DNA of 64,000 bases from the NCBI RefSeq assembly GCF_002860205.1, contig NZ_PGVB01000014.1, forward strand, positions 1-64,000, written 5' to 3'. The stretch's first letter is position 1. The number at the start of each line of letters is the position of its first letter. The stretch is from Bacillus sp. T33-2 (lineage in GTDB: Bacteria; Bacillota; Bacilli; Bacillales; Cytobacillaceae). Under the pieces are notes generated by a model that did no database searches, was not told the origin of the DNA, and saw only the letters and a program-made list of their open reading frames with translations. Below are positions 41,332 through 55,984 of the stretch, piece after piece. A program made the translations under genes and the position numbers.

Positions 41332-42240
41332 ATGAAAGGATTAAAACAAGTCCATGAGCAGTTTCAATCGTCAACTGATAAGCTGTTGGACTGGAACCAT
41401 CCGATGTATAAGCTTTATGAAAAAGCAAAGAAATTCGGAGGCTGGAACCCAGGGGATATAGACTTCTCTGTTGATCGGGCAAACATTGCGAAAGCATCAC
41501 CAAAAGAGCGGGAAATGGTAGCGCAGCTTGTTGCCTTGTTTGGGGCAGGGGAGGAAGCCGTAACGTTAGACTTCTTGCCAGTGTTATACACGATGGGCAA
41601 TGAAGGCCGGCTTGAAGACACGATTTACTTGACTACTTTTTTATATGAAGAGGCAAAGCATACGGAATTTTTTGCGCGATGGCGCCAGGAAGTGGGAATG
41701 ACTGAGGACTTGTCAAAATTCCATACCGATAACTATAAGAAAATCTTTTATGAAAAACTTCCGCAGGCGATGAATGCCCTCTATACAGATGATTCGCCGG
41801 CAGCCCAGGTCCGCGCGTTGACTACTTACCATATGGTGGTTGAAGGAATGCTTGCTGAGTCAGGCTACCATTCTTTCAGGCTGGCGTTCGAGGCAAGTGG
41901 AATGCTTCCAGGAATCATTCAAGGGATTATAAATTTAAGCCGTGATGAAGGGCGGCATATCGGTTTTGGCACCTATTCCTTACGGCGGCTTATTGCGGCA
42001 GACCCAGCATTATACGATGTCTTTTCCGCGACGATGGACGACTTGCTGCCTTATGCAATTGGATTGATCAACGACACCATTTCTATCACCGAGGGGCAGG
42101 ATGTCTACGGAATTGACTGGTCGATCATGACCGATTATGCGATCAAGCAGTATAATGCCCGCGAGTCCAGCATCGCCCGTGCCAAGCAGGATTTTGATGC
42201 CTATTCCGATATCGAGGAGGAAGTAGCTGCCGCGGAATAA
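41332..42240 (+). CDS. R2-like ligand-binding oxidase (R2lox)
   Basis: R2lox proteins are ferritin-like, use a Mn/Fe cofactor, and bind a long-chain fatty-acid-like ligand; their physiological reaction is unknown. From ATG 41332, behind AAGGAGG, the product has 302 residues, the family's length. Aligned by eye to the Geobacillus kaustophilus protein, all ligands are present: E74, E107, H110, E171, E206, H209, with V77 and Y166 as the pair that forms the Val-Tyr ether crosslink. It is not the ribonucleotide reductase subunit, since no reductase gene is near. A longer in-frame reading upstream has no homology. Confidence 0.92.
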   Translation: MKGLKQVHEQFQSSTDKLLDWNHPMYKLYEKAKKFGGWNPGDIDFSVDRANIAKASPKEREMVAQLVALFGAGEEAVTLDFLPVLYTMGNEGRLEDTIYLTTFLYEEAKHTEFFARWRQEVGMTEDLSKFHTDNYKKIFYEKLPQAMNALYTDDSPAAQVRALTTYHMVVEGMLAESGYHSFRLAFEASGMLPGIIQGIINLSRDEGRHIGFGTYSLRRLIAADPALYDVFSATMDDLLPYAIGLINDTISITEGQDVYGIDWSIMTDYAIKQYNARESSIARAKQDFDAYSDIEEEVAAAE

Positions 42241-42306
42241 CTTTTAATAAGTGAATTACACCCATTTTCAATCGGTTTATTTCTACTCCTTGATTCCCCC
42301 TTTTAC

Positions 42307-42335
42307 AGGATGGCTTACCTGGCCATCCTTTTTCT
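42307..42335 (+). terminator. terminator after R2lox
   Basis: AGGATGGC (42307-42314) pairs with GCCATCCT (42322-42329), then T5. It seals the accessory block from the S10 operon. Confidence 0.85.
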
Positions 42336-42461
42336 ATGAAGCGATGTATATTAATAAGAAGAAACATGACTTTACGGTCGGAATTTAACGTTTGCAGGAA
42401 CCATTTGGTTCATGAAAGAAACAGAGAATGTCCATTAAGCGAGGGAACTTGAAATCCGCTC

Positions 42462-42490
42462 TTGAAAACTTGAAAGGAAGCCGTTATAAT
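42462..42490 (+). promoter_or_regulatory. S10 operon promoter P1
   Basis: TTGAAA (42462-42467) and TATAAT (42485-42490) are 17 nt apart. The 126 bp between the R2lox terminator and this site hold nothing I can identify. Confidence 0.8.
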
Positions 42491-42530
42491 AGAAAAAGTG
42501 TGCAAAACATAAACAAAAGCGGAATAAATG

Positions 42531-42559
42531 TTGCGCTCTATTTATGTTTTCTGTATAAT
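42531..42559 (+). promoter_or_regulatory. S10 operon promoter P2
   Basis: TTGCGC (42531-42536) and TATAAT (42554-42559) are 17 nt apart. It is tandem with P1, 69 bp downstream. Confidence 0.7.
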
Positions 42560-42565
42560 AGACAA

Positions 42566-42999
<434 letters not shown>

Positions 43000-43038
43000 T
43001 GAAATAAACATAACTGATAATTAGGAGGTGTGACTGTA

Positions 43039-43668
43039 ATGACCAAAGGAATCTTAGGAAGAAAGATCGGTATGACTCAAGTATTTGCTGAAAATGGAGA
43101 TCTTATCCCGGTAACTGTCGTTGAAGCTGCTCCAAACGTTGTGCTTCAAGTGAAAGCTGGCGAAACTGACGGCTACGAAGCTGTCCAGCTTGGTTTTGAA
43201 GACAAGCGTGAGAAGCTTGCCAACAAACCGGAAAAAGGCCACGTTTCAAAGGCAAACACTGCTCCTAAGCGCTTCGTTAGTGAATTCAACGGAGTTAACT
43301 TAGCAGAGTACGAAGTTGGTCAGGAAGTCAAAGTTGGTATTTTCGCGGAAGGCGATTTAGTAGATGTAACAGGTATCTCGAAGGGTAAAGGTTTCCAGGG
43401 CTCCATCAAGCGCCACGGACAATCCCGCGGACCAATGGCTCACGGTTCCCGTTACCACCGTCGCCCAGGTTCAATGGGTCCTGTTGCTCCAAACCGTGTA
43501 TTCAAAGGCAAAGCGTTGCCTGGCCGTATGGGCGGAGAGCAGATCACTGTTCAAAACCTGCAAGTTGTTAAAATCGACGCAGAACGCAACCTTCTTTTGA
43601 TTAAAGGAAACGTTCCGGGTCCCCGCAAAGCGTTGTTAAAAATTAAAAGTGCGGTAAAAGCGAAGTAA
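43039..43668 (+). CDS. rplC: Ribosomal protein uL3
   Basis: L3 starts 50S assembly, and its loop reaches the peptidyl transferase centre. I choose ATG 43039, 8 nt after AGGAGGTG, giving 209 residues, the Bacillus length. A GTG at 43030 belongs to the ribosome binding site. The product starts [14 protein letters not shown] and has the glycine-rich [20 protein letters not shown] loop. Confidence 0.96.
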   Translation: MTKGILGRKIGMTQVFAENGDLIPVTVVEAAPNVVLQVKAGETDGYEAVQLGFEDKREKLANKPEKGHVSKANTAPKRFVSEFNGVNLAEYEVGQEVKVGIFAEGDLVDVTGISKGKGFQGSIKRHGQSRGPMAHGSRYHRRPGSMGPVAPNRVFKGKALPGRMGGEQITVQNLQVVKIDAERNLLLIKGNVPGPRKALLKIKSAVKAK

Positions 43669-43694
43669 TTTTACAGGAAAGGAGGCAAAAAGGA

Positions 43695-44318
43695 ATGCCA
43701 AAAGTAGCATTATTAAACCAGGCTGGATCACAAGTTGGCGAAATCGAACTAAACGATTCAGTGTTTGGTATTGAGCCTAACAATAACGTTATGTTTGAGG
43801 CGGTTGTTGCCCAAAGAGCATCTCTGCGTCAAGGTACTCATAAAACAAAAATTCGTTCTGAAGTAGCAGGCGGTGGCCGCAAGCCATGGCGCCAAAAAGG
43901 CACTGGCCGTGCCCGTCAAGGTTCTATCCGCTCTCCGCAATGGCGCGGCGGTGGTACAGTATTCGGACCAGTTCCACGCAGCTACAGCTACAAACTGCCT
44001 AAGAAAGTGCGCCGCCTGGCGATTAAATCCGCTCTTTCTTCAAAGGTATTGGCAGAAGACATCTTGGTGCTTGAAAACCTTGCGTTTGATACACCAAAAA
44101 CAAAAGAATTCGCTAGCGTATTACAGGGTCTTGCAGTTAACACTAAAGCTCTTATTGTTACTGAAGCTCTGAACGAAAACGTTGCGCTTTCTGCTCGTAA
44201 CATTCCTGGCATCACAGTTGTTCCTGCTGAAGGAATCAACGTTTTAGATGTTTTGAATCATGATAAGCTGATCATTACAAAAGCAGCGGTTGAAAAAGTA
44301 GAGGAGGTGCTTGCATAA
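43695..44318 (+). CDS. rplD: Ribosomal protein uL4
   Basis: L4 lines the exit tunnel and in many bacteria controls the S10 operon. The 207-residue product includes the extended loop [18 protein letters not shown] and the tunnel segment [20 protein letters not shown] 43695 follows GGAAAGGAGGCAAAAAGGA. Its stop overlaps the rplW start (TAATG). Confidence 0.97.
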   Translation: MPKVALLNQAGSQVGEIELNDSVFGIEPNNNVMFEAVVAQRASLRQGTHKTKIRSEVAGGGRKPWRQKGTGRARQGSIRSPQWRGGGTVFGPVPRSYSYKLPKKVRRLAIKSALSSKVLAEDILVLENLAFDTPKTKEFASVLQGLAVNTKALIVTEALNENVALSARNIPGITVVPAEGINVLDVLNHDKLIITKAAVEKVEEVLA

Positions 44319-44602
44319 TGGATGCACGCGATATCATTAAGCGCCCCGTTATTACTGAACGTACTTCTGACTTAATGGCCGAAAAGAAATACACTTTTGA
44401 CGTTGATGTCAGAGCTAACAAAACTCAAGTTAAAGACGCTGTAGAAGAAATTTTCGGTGTTCAAGTTGAGAAAGTAAACATCATGAACTATAAAGGCAAG
44501 TTCAAGCGCATGGGCAAATTCGGCGGTTACACAAACAAGCGTCGTAAAGCCATCGTGAAATTGACTCAAGACAGCAAAGAAATCGAATTGTTCGAAGTAT
44601 AA
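44318..44602 (+). CDS. rplW: Ribosomal protein uL23
   Basis: L23 lies at the tunnel exit and docks trigger factor and SRP. The 94-residue product has [16 protein letters not shown] near its start and the [20 protein letters not shown] segment. Its ATG overlaps the rplD stop by one base and uses GGAGGTGC inside rplD, so translation is probably coupled. Confidence 0.96.
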   Translation: MDARDIIKRPVITERTSDLMAEKKYTFDVDVRANKTQVKDAVEEIFGVQVEKVNIMNYKGKFKRMGKFGGYTNKRRKAIVKLTQDSKEIELFEV

Positions 44603-44613
44603 TCACTTAATAA

Positions 44614-45462
<849 letters not shown>

Positions 45463-45471
45463 CGGGATTGA

Positions 45472-45798
<327 letters not shown>

Positions 45799-45816
45799 TG
45801 AGAGGAGGGCATCTTC

Positions 45817-46158
45817 ATGCAAGCTAAAGCTGTTGCTAGAACAGTTCGTATTGCTCCTCGTAAAGCTCGCTTAGTTCTAGATTTAATTCGAGGAAAGCAA
45901 GTTGGTGAAGCGGTGGCGATTTTAAACCTTACCCCAAAAGCAGCTTCTCCAATCGTTGAAAAAGTATTGAAATCTGCATTAGCGAACGCAGAGCACAACT
46001 ATGAAATGGATGTTAACAATCTTGTAGTATCCCAGGCGTATGCCAACGAAGGACCTACATTGAAACGTTTCCGTCCGCGCGCTATGGGCCGCGCAAGCGC
46101 AATTAACAAGCGCACAAGCCACATCACTATCGTTTTATCAGAAAAGAAGGAGGGATAA
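45817..46158 (+). CDS. rplV: Ribosomal protein uL22
   Basis: L22 contacts all 23S domains, and its hairpin forms part of the exit-tunnel constriction. The 113-residue product has [17 protein letters not shown] and the loop [21 protein letters not shown]-type segment (abbreviated) used in macrolide sensing. ATG 45817 follows GAGAGGAGGGCATCTTC. rpsC begins 3 bp after its stop. Confidence 0.97.
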   Translation: MQAKAVARTVRIAPRKARLVLDLIRGKQVGEAVAILNLTPKAASPIVEKVLKSALANAEHNYEMDVNNLVVSQAYANEGPTLKRFRPRAMGRASAINKRTSHITIVLSEKKEG

Positions 46159-46161
46159 TCA

Positions 46162-47447
<1,286 letters not shown>

Positions 47448-47467
47448 GATGAGAGGAGGCAATCACA

Positions 47468-47731
47468 ATGAGTGAACGCAACCAACGCAAATTGTACACA
47501 GGACGCGTTGTATCTGACAAGATGGACAAAACTGTCACTGTTCTTGTTGAAACTTACAAAAAGCATCCTCTGTACGGTAAGCGTGTAAAATACTCTAAAA
47601 AGTTTAAAGCTCATGATGAGCAAAACCAGGCAAAAATCGGCGATGTAGTACGTATCATGGAAACTCGTCCGCTTTCTGCTACCAAGCGCTTCCGTCTTGT
47701 AGAAGTGGTGGAAAAAGCTGTTATTATCTAA
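47468..47731 (+). CDS. rpsQ: Ribosomal protein uS17
   Basis: S17 is a primary 16S-binding OB-fold protein. The 87-residue product begins [20 protein letters not shown] and has the [16 protein letters not shown] and [20 protein letters not shown] motifs. ATG 47468 follows GAGAGGAGGCAATCACA. It ends the S10 section. Confidence 0.97.
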   Translation: MSERNQRKLYTGRVVSDKMDKTVTVLVETYKKHPLYGKRVKYSKKFKAHDEQNQAKIGDVVRIMETRPLSATKRFRLVEVVEKAVII

Positions 47732-47745
47732 TTGTTCGGGATTAA

Positions 47746-48141
<396 letters not shown>

Positions 48142-48176
48142 TATAAATTTCTATGCCTTTAAGGAGGTGCGCACAG

Positions 48177-48488
48177 ATGCATGTAAAAAAAGGTGACAAA
48201 GTTATGGTCATCTCTGGTAAGGACAAAGGCAAAACAGGGATCATCCTTGCAGCTTATCCAAAGCAAAGCCGAGTACTTGTAGAAGGTGTGAATGTTGTTA
48301 AAAAACATGCTAAACCTTCCCAGGTGAATCCGCAGGGCGGAATCATCAACCAGGAGGCACCTATCCATGTATCAAACGTTATGCCTATCGACCCGAAATC
48401 CGGCCAGCCAACCCGAGTTGGTTTTAAAGAGGAAAACGGCAAAAAAGTACGCGTAGCGAAAAAATCCGGTGAAGTTCTAGATAAATAG
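48177..48488 (+). CDS. rplX: Ribosomal protein uL24
   Basis: L24 starts 50S assembly and lies at the tunnel exit. I start it at ATG 48177, behind AAGGAGGTGCGCACAG, giving 103 residues and the N-terminus [20 protein letters not shown], which contains the KOW motif. A reading from 48153 would include the ribosome binding site and was rejected. Confidence 0.96.
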   Translation: MHVKKGDKVMVISGKDKGKTGIILAAYPKQSRVLVEGVNVVKKHAKPSQVNPQGGIINQEAPIHVSNVMPIDPKSGQPTRVGFKEENGKKVRVAKKSGEVLDK

Positions 48489-48514
48489 TCTATTGATGAA
48501 GGGAGGTACAATCG

Positions 48515-49054
48515 ATGAACCGCCTAAAAGAAAAGTTCAATAAAGAAATTACCCCTGCTCTTGTGAGCAAGTTCAACTATAAATCTGTAATGGAAGTACC
48601 AAAGCTTGAAAAAATCGTAATCAACATGGGTGTAGGCGACGCTGTTGCCAACGCAAAAGCACTTGATAACGCAGTAGAGGAATTATCGACCATCACAGGC
48701 CAAAAGCCAGTTGTAACACGTGCGAAAAAATCCATCGCTGGCTTCCGTCTCCGTGAAGGCATGCCGATCGGAGCGAAAGTAACCCTTCGCGGTGAACGCA
48801 TGTATGAATTCCTGGACAAGTTAATTTCAGTATCTTTACCACGTGTACGTGACTTCCGCGGTATCTCCAAGAAGTCATTCGACGGACGCGGAAACTACAC
48901 ATTAGGTGTTAAAGAACAGTTAATATTCCCTGAAATTGATTACGATAAAGTAAGTAAAATCCGTGGCATGGACATTGTTATTGTAACGACTGCTAACACT
49001 GATGAAGAAGCTCGTGAACTATTAACACAATTCGGAATGCCATTTCAGAAGTAA
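48515..49054 (+). CDS. rplE: Ribosomal protein uL5
   Basis: L5 binds 5S rRNA and forms the central protuberance and bridge B1b. The 179-residue product has [16 protein letters not shown] near its N-terminus, [18 protein letters not shown] in the middle and [19 protein letters not shown] near the end. ATG 48515 follows GAAGGGAGGTACAATCG. Confidence 0.97.
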   Translation: MNRLKEKFNKEITPALVSKFNYKSVMEVPKLEKIVINMGVGDAVANAKALDNAVEELSTITGQKPVVTRAKKSIAGFRLREGMPIGAKVTLRGERMYEFLDKLISVSLPRVRDFRGISKKSFDGRGNYTLGVKEQLIFPEIDYDKVSKIRGMDIVIVTTANTDEEARELLTQFGMPFQK

Positions 49055-49061
49055 TCTCTAA

Positions 49062-49265
<204 letters not shown>

Positions 49266-49294
49266 AACCCAAGTCTGGGAAGGAGGTAAAAATA

Positions 49295-49693
49295 ATGGTC
49301 ATGACAGATCCGATTGCAGATATGCTTACTCGTATTCGTAACGCGAATATGGTTCGTCACGAAAAGTTGGAAGTACCTGCTTCCAACATGAAGAAGGAAA
49401 TCGCTGAAATCCTGAAGCGAGAAGGCTTCGTGCGTGACGTCGAATATATCGAAGATAACAAACAAGGTATTATCCGTATCTTCTTAAAATACGGTGCCAA
49501 TAATGAACGTGTTATTACTGGTCTTAAAAGGATCAGCAAGCCAGGACTTCGCGTTTACGCTAAGTCTACTGAAATGCCACGTGTACTTAACGGTCTGGGA
49601 ATCGCGCTTGTGTCAACTTCTACCGGTGTATTAACTGATAAAGAAGCTCGTGCAAAGCAAGTTGGCGGAGAAGTTCTAGGATACGTTTGGTAA
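49295..49693 (+). CDS. rpsH: Ribosomal protein uS8
   Basis: S8 organises the central domain of 16S rRNA. The 132-residue product starts [18 protein letters not shown] and ends in the signature [22 protein letters not shown]-like segment (abbreviated). ATG 49295 follows GGAAGGAGGTAAAAATA. The length equals that of B. subtilis. Confidence 0.97.
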   Translation: MVMTDPIADMLTRIRNANMVRHEKLEVPASNMKKEIAEILKREGFVRDVEYIEDNKQGIIRIFLKYGANNERVITGLKRISKPGLRVYAKSTEMPRVLNGLGIALVSTSTGVLTDKEARAKQVGGEVLGYVW

Positions 49694-49724
49694 AACAGTT
49701 TCTGAATGAATGGAGGTGCAATAA

Positions 49725-50261
49725 ATGTCTCGCGTAGGTAAAAAACCAATTGAGGTTCCAACTGGCGTCACAGTGGCGCTTGATGACAACCTCGTAACTG
49801 TAAAAGGGCCTAAAGGTGAATTGTCTCGTACTTTCAGCCCTGAAATGGAAATTAAAGTTGAAGATAACGTAATCAACATAAGCCGCCCATCCGATGCGAA
49901 GCAACATCGTGCATTGCACGGAACAACTCGCGCGGTGTTGGCGAACATGGTTGAAGGTGTATCTAAAGGATTTGAAAGATCACTTGAGCTAGTAGGGGTT
50001 GGATACCGTGCATCCAAGCAAGGTAAAAAACTTGTACTAAGTGTCGGTTATTCTCATCCAGTAGAAATCGAGCCTGAAGAAGGCCTTGAAATTGAAGTCC
50101 CTGCAAACACGAAGGTGGTTGTAAAAGGTACAGATAAAGAACGTGTTGGCGCACTTGCTGCTAACATCCGCGACGTACGCCCTCCTGAGCCGTATAAAGG
50201 TAAAGGTATTCGTTATGAAGGCGAACATGTCCGCCGCAAGGAAGGTAAAACAGGTAAGTAA
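49725..50261 (+). CDS. rplF: Ribosomal protein uL6
   Basis: L6 lies near the GTPase centre and the sarcin-ricin loop. The 178-residue product begins [17 protein letters not shown] and has the C-terminal signature [23 protein letters not shown] 49725 follows ATGGAGGTGCAATAA. Confidence 0.97.
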   Translation: MSRVGKKPIEVPTGVTVALDDNLVTVKGPKGELSRTFSPEMEIKVEDNVINISRPSDAKQHRALHGTTRAVLANMVEGVSKGFERSLELVGVGYRASKQGKKLVLSVGYSHPVEIEPEEGLEIEVPANTKVVVKGTDKERVGALAANIRDVRPPEPYKGKGIRYEGEHVRRKEGKTGK

Positions 50262-50294
50262 TGCCGCATAGGTTAAACGAAAGGAGTGACGTAA

Positions 50295-50657
50295 ATGATT
50301 ACGAAGGCTGACAAAAACGCGACTCGCAGAAAAAGACACGCCCGTGTCCGTGCGAAATTAAGCGGAACTGAAGCTCGTCCTCGTTTAAATGTGTTCCGTT
50401 CCAACCAACACATTTACGCTCAATTAATCGACGATGTCAATGGAGTTACTGTAGCAAGTGCCTCTACTTTAGATAAAGATTTTAACCTTGAGTCCACAAG
50501 CAATCTTGAAGCAGCACAAAAGGTCGGAGAATTGGTTGCCAAGCGCGCTGTTGAAAAAGGATTTTCAAGTGTAGTATTTGACCGTGGCGGATACCTCTAC
50601 CATGGCCGCATTAAAGCATTGGCAGACGCTGCCCGTGAAAATGGCTTACAATTTTAA
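50295..50657 (+). CDS. rplR: Ribosomal protein uL18
   Basis: L18 binds 5S rRNA with L5. The 120-residue product starts [21 protein letters not shown], has [18 protein letters not shown] in the middle, and ends [21 protein letters not shown] 50295 follows GAAAGGAGTGACGTAA. Confidence 0.97.
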   Translation: MITKADKNATRRKRHARVRAKLSGTEARPRLNVFRSNQHIYAQLIDDVNGVTVASASTLDKDFNLESTSNLEAAQKVGELVAKRAVEKGFSSVVFDRGGYLYHGRIKALADAARENGLQF

Positions 50658-51182
<525 letters not shown>

Positions 51183-51195
51183 GGAGGGAAATCAA

Positions 51196-51378
51196 ATGGC
51201 CAATAAACTAGAAATTACCCTCACTCGCAGCGTTATCGGTCGTCCGCAAGACCAGCGCGAAACAGTTAAAGCTCTTGGATTGCGCAAGATGCACCAGACA
51301 GTTGAACATCAGGATAATGCTGCGATCCGCGGCATGATCACGAAAGTAGCCCATCTTGTAACAGTTGTTGAAAAATAA
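51196..51378 (+). CDS. rpmD: Ribosomal protein uL30
   Basis: L30 is a 60-residue 50S protein, starting [20 protein letters not shown] and containing [22 protein letters not shown] 51196 follows AAGGAGGGAAATCAA, whose 5' end overlaps the rpsE stop. It sits between rpsE and rplO as usual. Confidence 0.96.
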   Translation: MANKLEITLTRSVIGRPQDQRETVKALGLRKMHQTVEHQDNAAIRGMITKVAHLVTVVEK

Positions 51379-51412
51379 ATTTTATTCTTCTTAATAATAA
51401 GGAGGTGCCAAC

Positions 51413-51853
51413 ATGAAACTTCACGAACTAAAGCCTGCAGAAGGATCCCGCCAGGAACGCAAGCGCAAAGGGCGCGGTATCGGTTCAGGGAACGGTAAAA
51501 CTGCCGGAAAAGGTCATAAAGGTCAAAATGCACGTTCTGGCGGAGGTGTACGTCCTGGATTCGAGGGTGGTCAAACTCCTTTGTTCCAACGTCTGCCTAA
51601 GCGCGGTTTCACGAACATCAACCGCAAAGAATATGCAGTTGTTAACCTTGATGCTTTAAACCAGTTCGAAGACGGAACAGAAGTGACTCCAGAACTTCTA
51701 ATTGAAACTGGGCTTGTAAGAAAAGAGTTAGCAGGCATTAAAATTCTTGCTAACGGCAAGATCGAGAAAAAGCTTACAGTTAAAGCCCATAAGTTCTCCT
51801 CTGCCGCCAAAGAAGCAATTGAAGCAGCCGGCGGTCAAACTGAGGTGATTTAA
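51413..51853 (+). CDS. rplO: Ribosomal protein uL15
   Basis: L15 is a late assembly 50S protein. The 146-residue product begins [18 protein letters not shown], has the glycine-rich extended tail [20 protein letters not shown] and the globular C-terminal domain. ATG 51413 follows AAGGAGGTGCCAAC. Its stop overlaps the secY start (TAATG). Confidence 0.97.
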   Translation: MKLHELKPAEGSRQERKRKGRGIGSGNGKTAGKGHKGQNARSGGGVRPGFEGGQTPLFQRLPKRGFTNINRKEYAVVNLDALNQFEDGTEVTPELLIETGLVRKELAGIKILANGKIEKKLTVKAHKFSSAAKEAIEAAGGQTEVI

Positions 51854-53148
51854 TGTTTCAAACAATCTCCAATTTTATGCGCGTGGGTGAAATTAGAAAT
51901 AAAATCTTATTCACCCTTTTAATGTTGATTGTATTTCGCATTGGCGCTTTTATCCCGGTGCCAGGTGTAAATTCAGATATATTAAAAGCACAGGATGACT
52001 TGAATGTTTTCGGTGTCCTGAATACTTTTGGCGGCGGTGCGCTGCAAAACTTCTCGATTCTTGCTATGGGCATCATGCCGTATATCACAGCATCGATCAT
52101 CGTACAGCTTTTGCAAATGGATGTAGTGCCAAAGTTTACGGAATGGTCTAAGCAGGGAGAAGTAGGGCGCCGTAAACTGGCTCAGTTTACACGCTATTTC
52201 ACGATTGTGCTCGGTTTTATCCAGGCGCTGGGCATGTCCTACGGCTTTAATAATATGGCCAATGGCATGCTCATTAGTGACACAAGCATCACAAACTATC
52301 TTCTCATTGCGTTAGTGCTGACTGCCGGGACTGCATTTTTAATGTGGCTGGGCGAACAGATTACCGCAAAAGGAGTAGGCAACGGTATATCAATTATTAT
52401 CTTTGCCGGTATCGCAGCAGGAATGCCGACAATGGTTAACCAAATCTATGCACAACAGTTCGAAAATGCAGGCGAAGAGCTTTTCCTGCGGATTTTAACT
52501 GTTGTATTAATCGCATTAGCTGTTATCGCAATTATTGTTGGAGTTATCTTTGTGCAGCAGGCCAACCGTAAAATTCCTATCCAGTATGCAAAACGCATGC
52601 AGGCAGGGAGCAATCAGGTGGGCGGACAATCAACACATCTTCCGTTGAAAGTAAATGCTGCCGGAGTAATCCCGGTTATCTTTGCGATATCATTTGTCGT
52701 CACTCCTCCGACGATTGCACAATTCTTCGGAACGAATGACGTTACCACTTGGATAATCGAAACGTTTGATTACACACAGCCGATCGGCATGATCGTCTAT
52801 GTTGCTTTAATCATTGCGTTCACATATTTTTATGCATTTATCCAGGTCAACCCTGAGCAGGTAGCTGAAAACTTAAAGAAACAGGGCGGTTATGTGCCTG
52901 GCATTCGCCCAGGGAAAACAACTCAGGAATATTTAACGAGGGTCTTATACCGTTTGACCCTGGTTGGTGCTTTATTCCTGGCGGTCATTTCAGTTCTGCC
53001 TGTGTTCTTCATTAAGTTTGCGGGATTGCCGCAATCAGTCCAGATTGGCGGAACAAGCTTGCTCATCGTAGTTGGTGTAGCACTGGAAACAATGAAACAG
53101 CTGGAAGCCCAGCTTGTAAAACGCCATTATAAAGGTTTTATTAAATAA
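51853..53148 (+). CDS. secY: SecY, protein translocase channel
   Basis: SecY is the membrane pore for secreted and membrane proteins. The 431-residue protein has ten predicted transmembrane helices, the plug region after TM1 and the cytoplasmic loop GYVPGIRPGKTTQEYL that contacts SecA and the ribosome. Its ATG overlaps the rplO stop by one base. It works with SecE at 16.8 kb. A hairpin lies between it and adk. Confidence 0.97.
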   Translation: MFQTISNFMRVGEIRNKILFTLLMLIVFRIGAFIPVPGVNSDILKAQDDLNVFGVLNTFGGGALQNFSILAMGIMPYITASIIVQLLQMDVVPKFTEWSKQGEVGRRKLAQFTRYFTIVLGFIQALGMSYGFNNMANGMLISDTSITNYLLIALVLTAGTAFLMWLGEQITAKGVGNGISIIIFAGIAAGMPTMVNQIYAQQFENAGEELFLRILTVVLIALAVIAIIVGVIFVQQANRKIPIQYAKRMQAGSNQVGGQSTHLPLKVNAAGVIPVIFAISFVVTPPTIAQFFGTNDVTTWIIETFDYTQPIGMIVYVALIIAFTYFYAFIQVNPEQVAENLKKQGGYVPGIRPGKTTQEYLTRVLYRLTLVGALFLAVISVLPVFFIKFAGLPQSVQIGGTSLLIVVGVALETMKQLEAQLVKRHYKGFIK

Positions 53149-53174
53149 AGTTTAGGGGACATGGTGTTCCCTAA

Positions 53175-53857
<683 letters not shown>

Positions 53858-53858
<1 letters not shown>

Positions 53859-54604
53859 TGATCATTTGCAAAACCCCTCGTGAAATAGAAATCATGCGGG
53901 AAGCCGGACGCATCGTTGCGCTTACCCATCAGGAGCTGAAGAAACATATCGTTCCTGGTATCAGTACGAAAGAACTGGACGCCATTGCTGAAGATTTCAT
54001 CCTAAGCCATGATGCTGTCCCATCTTTTAAAGGTTATAATGGGTTCCGGGGCAGCATATGTGCGTCGGTGAACAATGAGCTAGTTCACGGGATACCTGGA
54101 GAACGGGTTCTTCATGAAGGCGATGTAATCAGCATCGATATTGGTGCAAAATTCAACGGATATCATGGTGATTCTGCCTGGACATATCCAGTTGGAAGTA
54201 TAGATAAAGAGACCCGGCGCCTGTTGGACGTTACGGAAGAATCTCTTTACCTTGGCCTGAAGGAAGCGAAGCCAGGTGAACGTCTATCGAACATCTCTCA
54301 CGCGATTCAATCGTATGTGGAATCAAACGGCTTTTCTATTGTTCGCGAGTATGTCGGCCATGGTATCGGGCAAGAATTACATGAGGACCCGCAAATTCCT
54401 CATTACGGTCCCCCGAATAAAGGGCCGAGGTTAAAACCTGGCATGGTTCTTTGTGTTGAACCAATGGTGAATGCAGGAAGCCGGTATGTCAAAACTCTGA
54501 CCGATAACTGGACAGTCGTAACGGTGGACGGAAAGCGGTGCGCTCACTTCGAGCATACTATCGCGATCACTGAAACTGGTTACGAGATTTTAACAAAAGC
54601 CTGA
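53858..54604 (+). CDS. map: Methionine aminopeptidase type I
   Basis: Map removes the initiator methionine from nascent proteins. The 248-residue protein has the pita-bread fold motifs [18 protein letters not shown] (metal Asp), [19 protein letters not shown] (metal His) and CVEPMV (metal Glu). ATG 53858 overlaps the adk stop (TAATG), so the two are translationally coupled. Length is normal for the short Gram-positive form. Confidence 0.96.
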
Positions 54605-54610
54605 AGTTAG

Positions 54611-54730
54611 ATGATCGATTTAGACCAGTCCGTTCAAAAAGGTCATATTTCAGCCAAATTGGCGACTGTTGCCGGTCATTATGGTATAATTATAAGGTTG
54701 AAGAACGCCCCGTTTGTAAAACACATATGA
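54611..54730 (+). other. 39-codon open frame between map and infA, doubtful
   Basis: An ATG-started frame of 39 codons (MIDLDQSVQKGHISAKLATV ...) fills the map-infA gap, where B. subtilis has a small KOW-domain gene. It lacks a good ribosome binding site, has no KOW motif I can see, and overlaps a candidate infA promoter. It may be a remnant of that gene, or chance. Confidence 0.25.
54682..54690 (+). promoter_or_regulatory. candidate extended -10 promoter of infA
   Basis: TGG-TATAAT is a complete extended -10 element 65 bp before infA. A -35 (TTGGCG, 54659-54664) lies at a long 20-nt spacing. Confidence 0.5.
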
Positions 54731-54754
54731 CTTGAAGAAGGGAGACTAAGTTCG

Positions 54755-54973
54755 ATGGCGAAAGATGATGTAATTGAAGTGGAAGGCACAGTGGTTGAAA
54801 CTTTGCCAAATGCGATGTTTAAGGTAGAATTAGAGAACGGTCATTCGGTGCTGGCTCATGTTTCTGGAAAAATCCGAATGCATTTCATCCGGATCCTTCC
54901 TGGAGACAAAGTGACTGTAGAGCTATCTCCATATGATTTGACTCGCGGACGTATTACCTACCGCTTTAAATAA
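54755..54973 (+). CDS. infA: Translation initiation factor IF-1
   Basis: IF-1 is an OB-fold protein that blocks the A site during initiation. The 72-residue product, [20 protein letters not shown] at its start and [16 protein letters not shown] at its end, is standard. ATG 54755 follows GAAGGGAGACTAAGTTCG. It probably has its own promoter inside the preceding gap. Confidence 0.97.
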   Translation: MAKDDVIEVEGTVVETLPNAMFKVELENGHSVLAHVSGKIRMHFIRILPGDKVTVELSPYDLTRGRITYRFK

Positions 54974-55123
<150 letters not shown>

Positions 55124-55146
55124 AACTGAAGGAGGTGCGCATTTAG

Positions 55147-55512
55147 ATGGCACGTATTGCTGGTGTAGATATTCCTCGTGAAAAACGTATAGTAATCGCT
55201 TTAACATATATTTTTGGGATCGGCAGGCCAACTGCTGAAAAAGTTCTTGCAGAAGCTGGTGTTTCTGAAGACACTCGTGTCCGTGATTTAACTGAAGAAG
55301 AGTTAAACAAAATCCGTGACATTATTGACAGATTAAAGGTTGAAGGTGACCTTCGCCGTGAGGTTTCTTTAAACATCAAGCGTTTAATGGAAATTGGTTC
55401 ATATCGTGGTTTGCGTCATCGTCGTGGTCTTCCTGTCCGCGGACAAAATACGAAGAACAATGCCCGTACTCGTAAAGGTCCTCGTAAGACTGTAGCTAAC
55501 AAGAAAAAATAA
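55147..55512 (+). CDS. rpsM: Ribosomal protein uS13
   Basis: S13 contacts the P-site tRNA and forms intersubunit bridges. The 121-residue product begins [20 protein letters not shown] and has the basic C-terminal tail with [23 protein letters not shown] 55147 follows GAAGGAGGTGCGCATTTAG. Confidence 0.97.
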   Translation: MARIAGVDIPREKRIVIALTYIFGIGRPTAEKVLAEAGVSEDTRVRDLTEEELNKIRDIIDRLKVEGDLRREVSLNIKRLMEIGSYRGLRHRRGLPVRGQNTKNNARTRKGPRKTVANKKK

Positions 55513-55528
55513 TCGGTAAAGGAGGTAA

Positions 55529-55927
<399 letters not shown>

Positions 55928-55942
55928 TTTTTCTGTATAGAT

Positions 55943-55984
55943 TTTGTATCCCTGTCTATAATGGGATATGATACAATTTTTTTC
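55943..55984 (+). terminator. bulged attenuator-like hairpin before rpoA
   Basis: TTGTATCCC (55943-55951) pairs with GGGAT ... ACAA with a 5-nt bulge, followed by seven T (55977-55983). A TATAAT (55957-55962) lies in its loop but has no good -35. It could partly terminate transcription between rpsK and rpoA. Confidence 0.45.

Noticed and set aside
41332-42240. R2lox as ribonucleotide reductase beta subunit
   Set aside because: Length, the Val-Tyr pair and lack of any nrd genes nearby fit R2lox; class I R2 subunits lack this crosslink pair.
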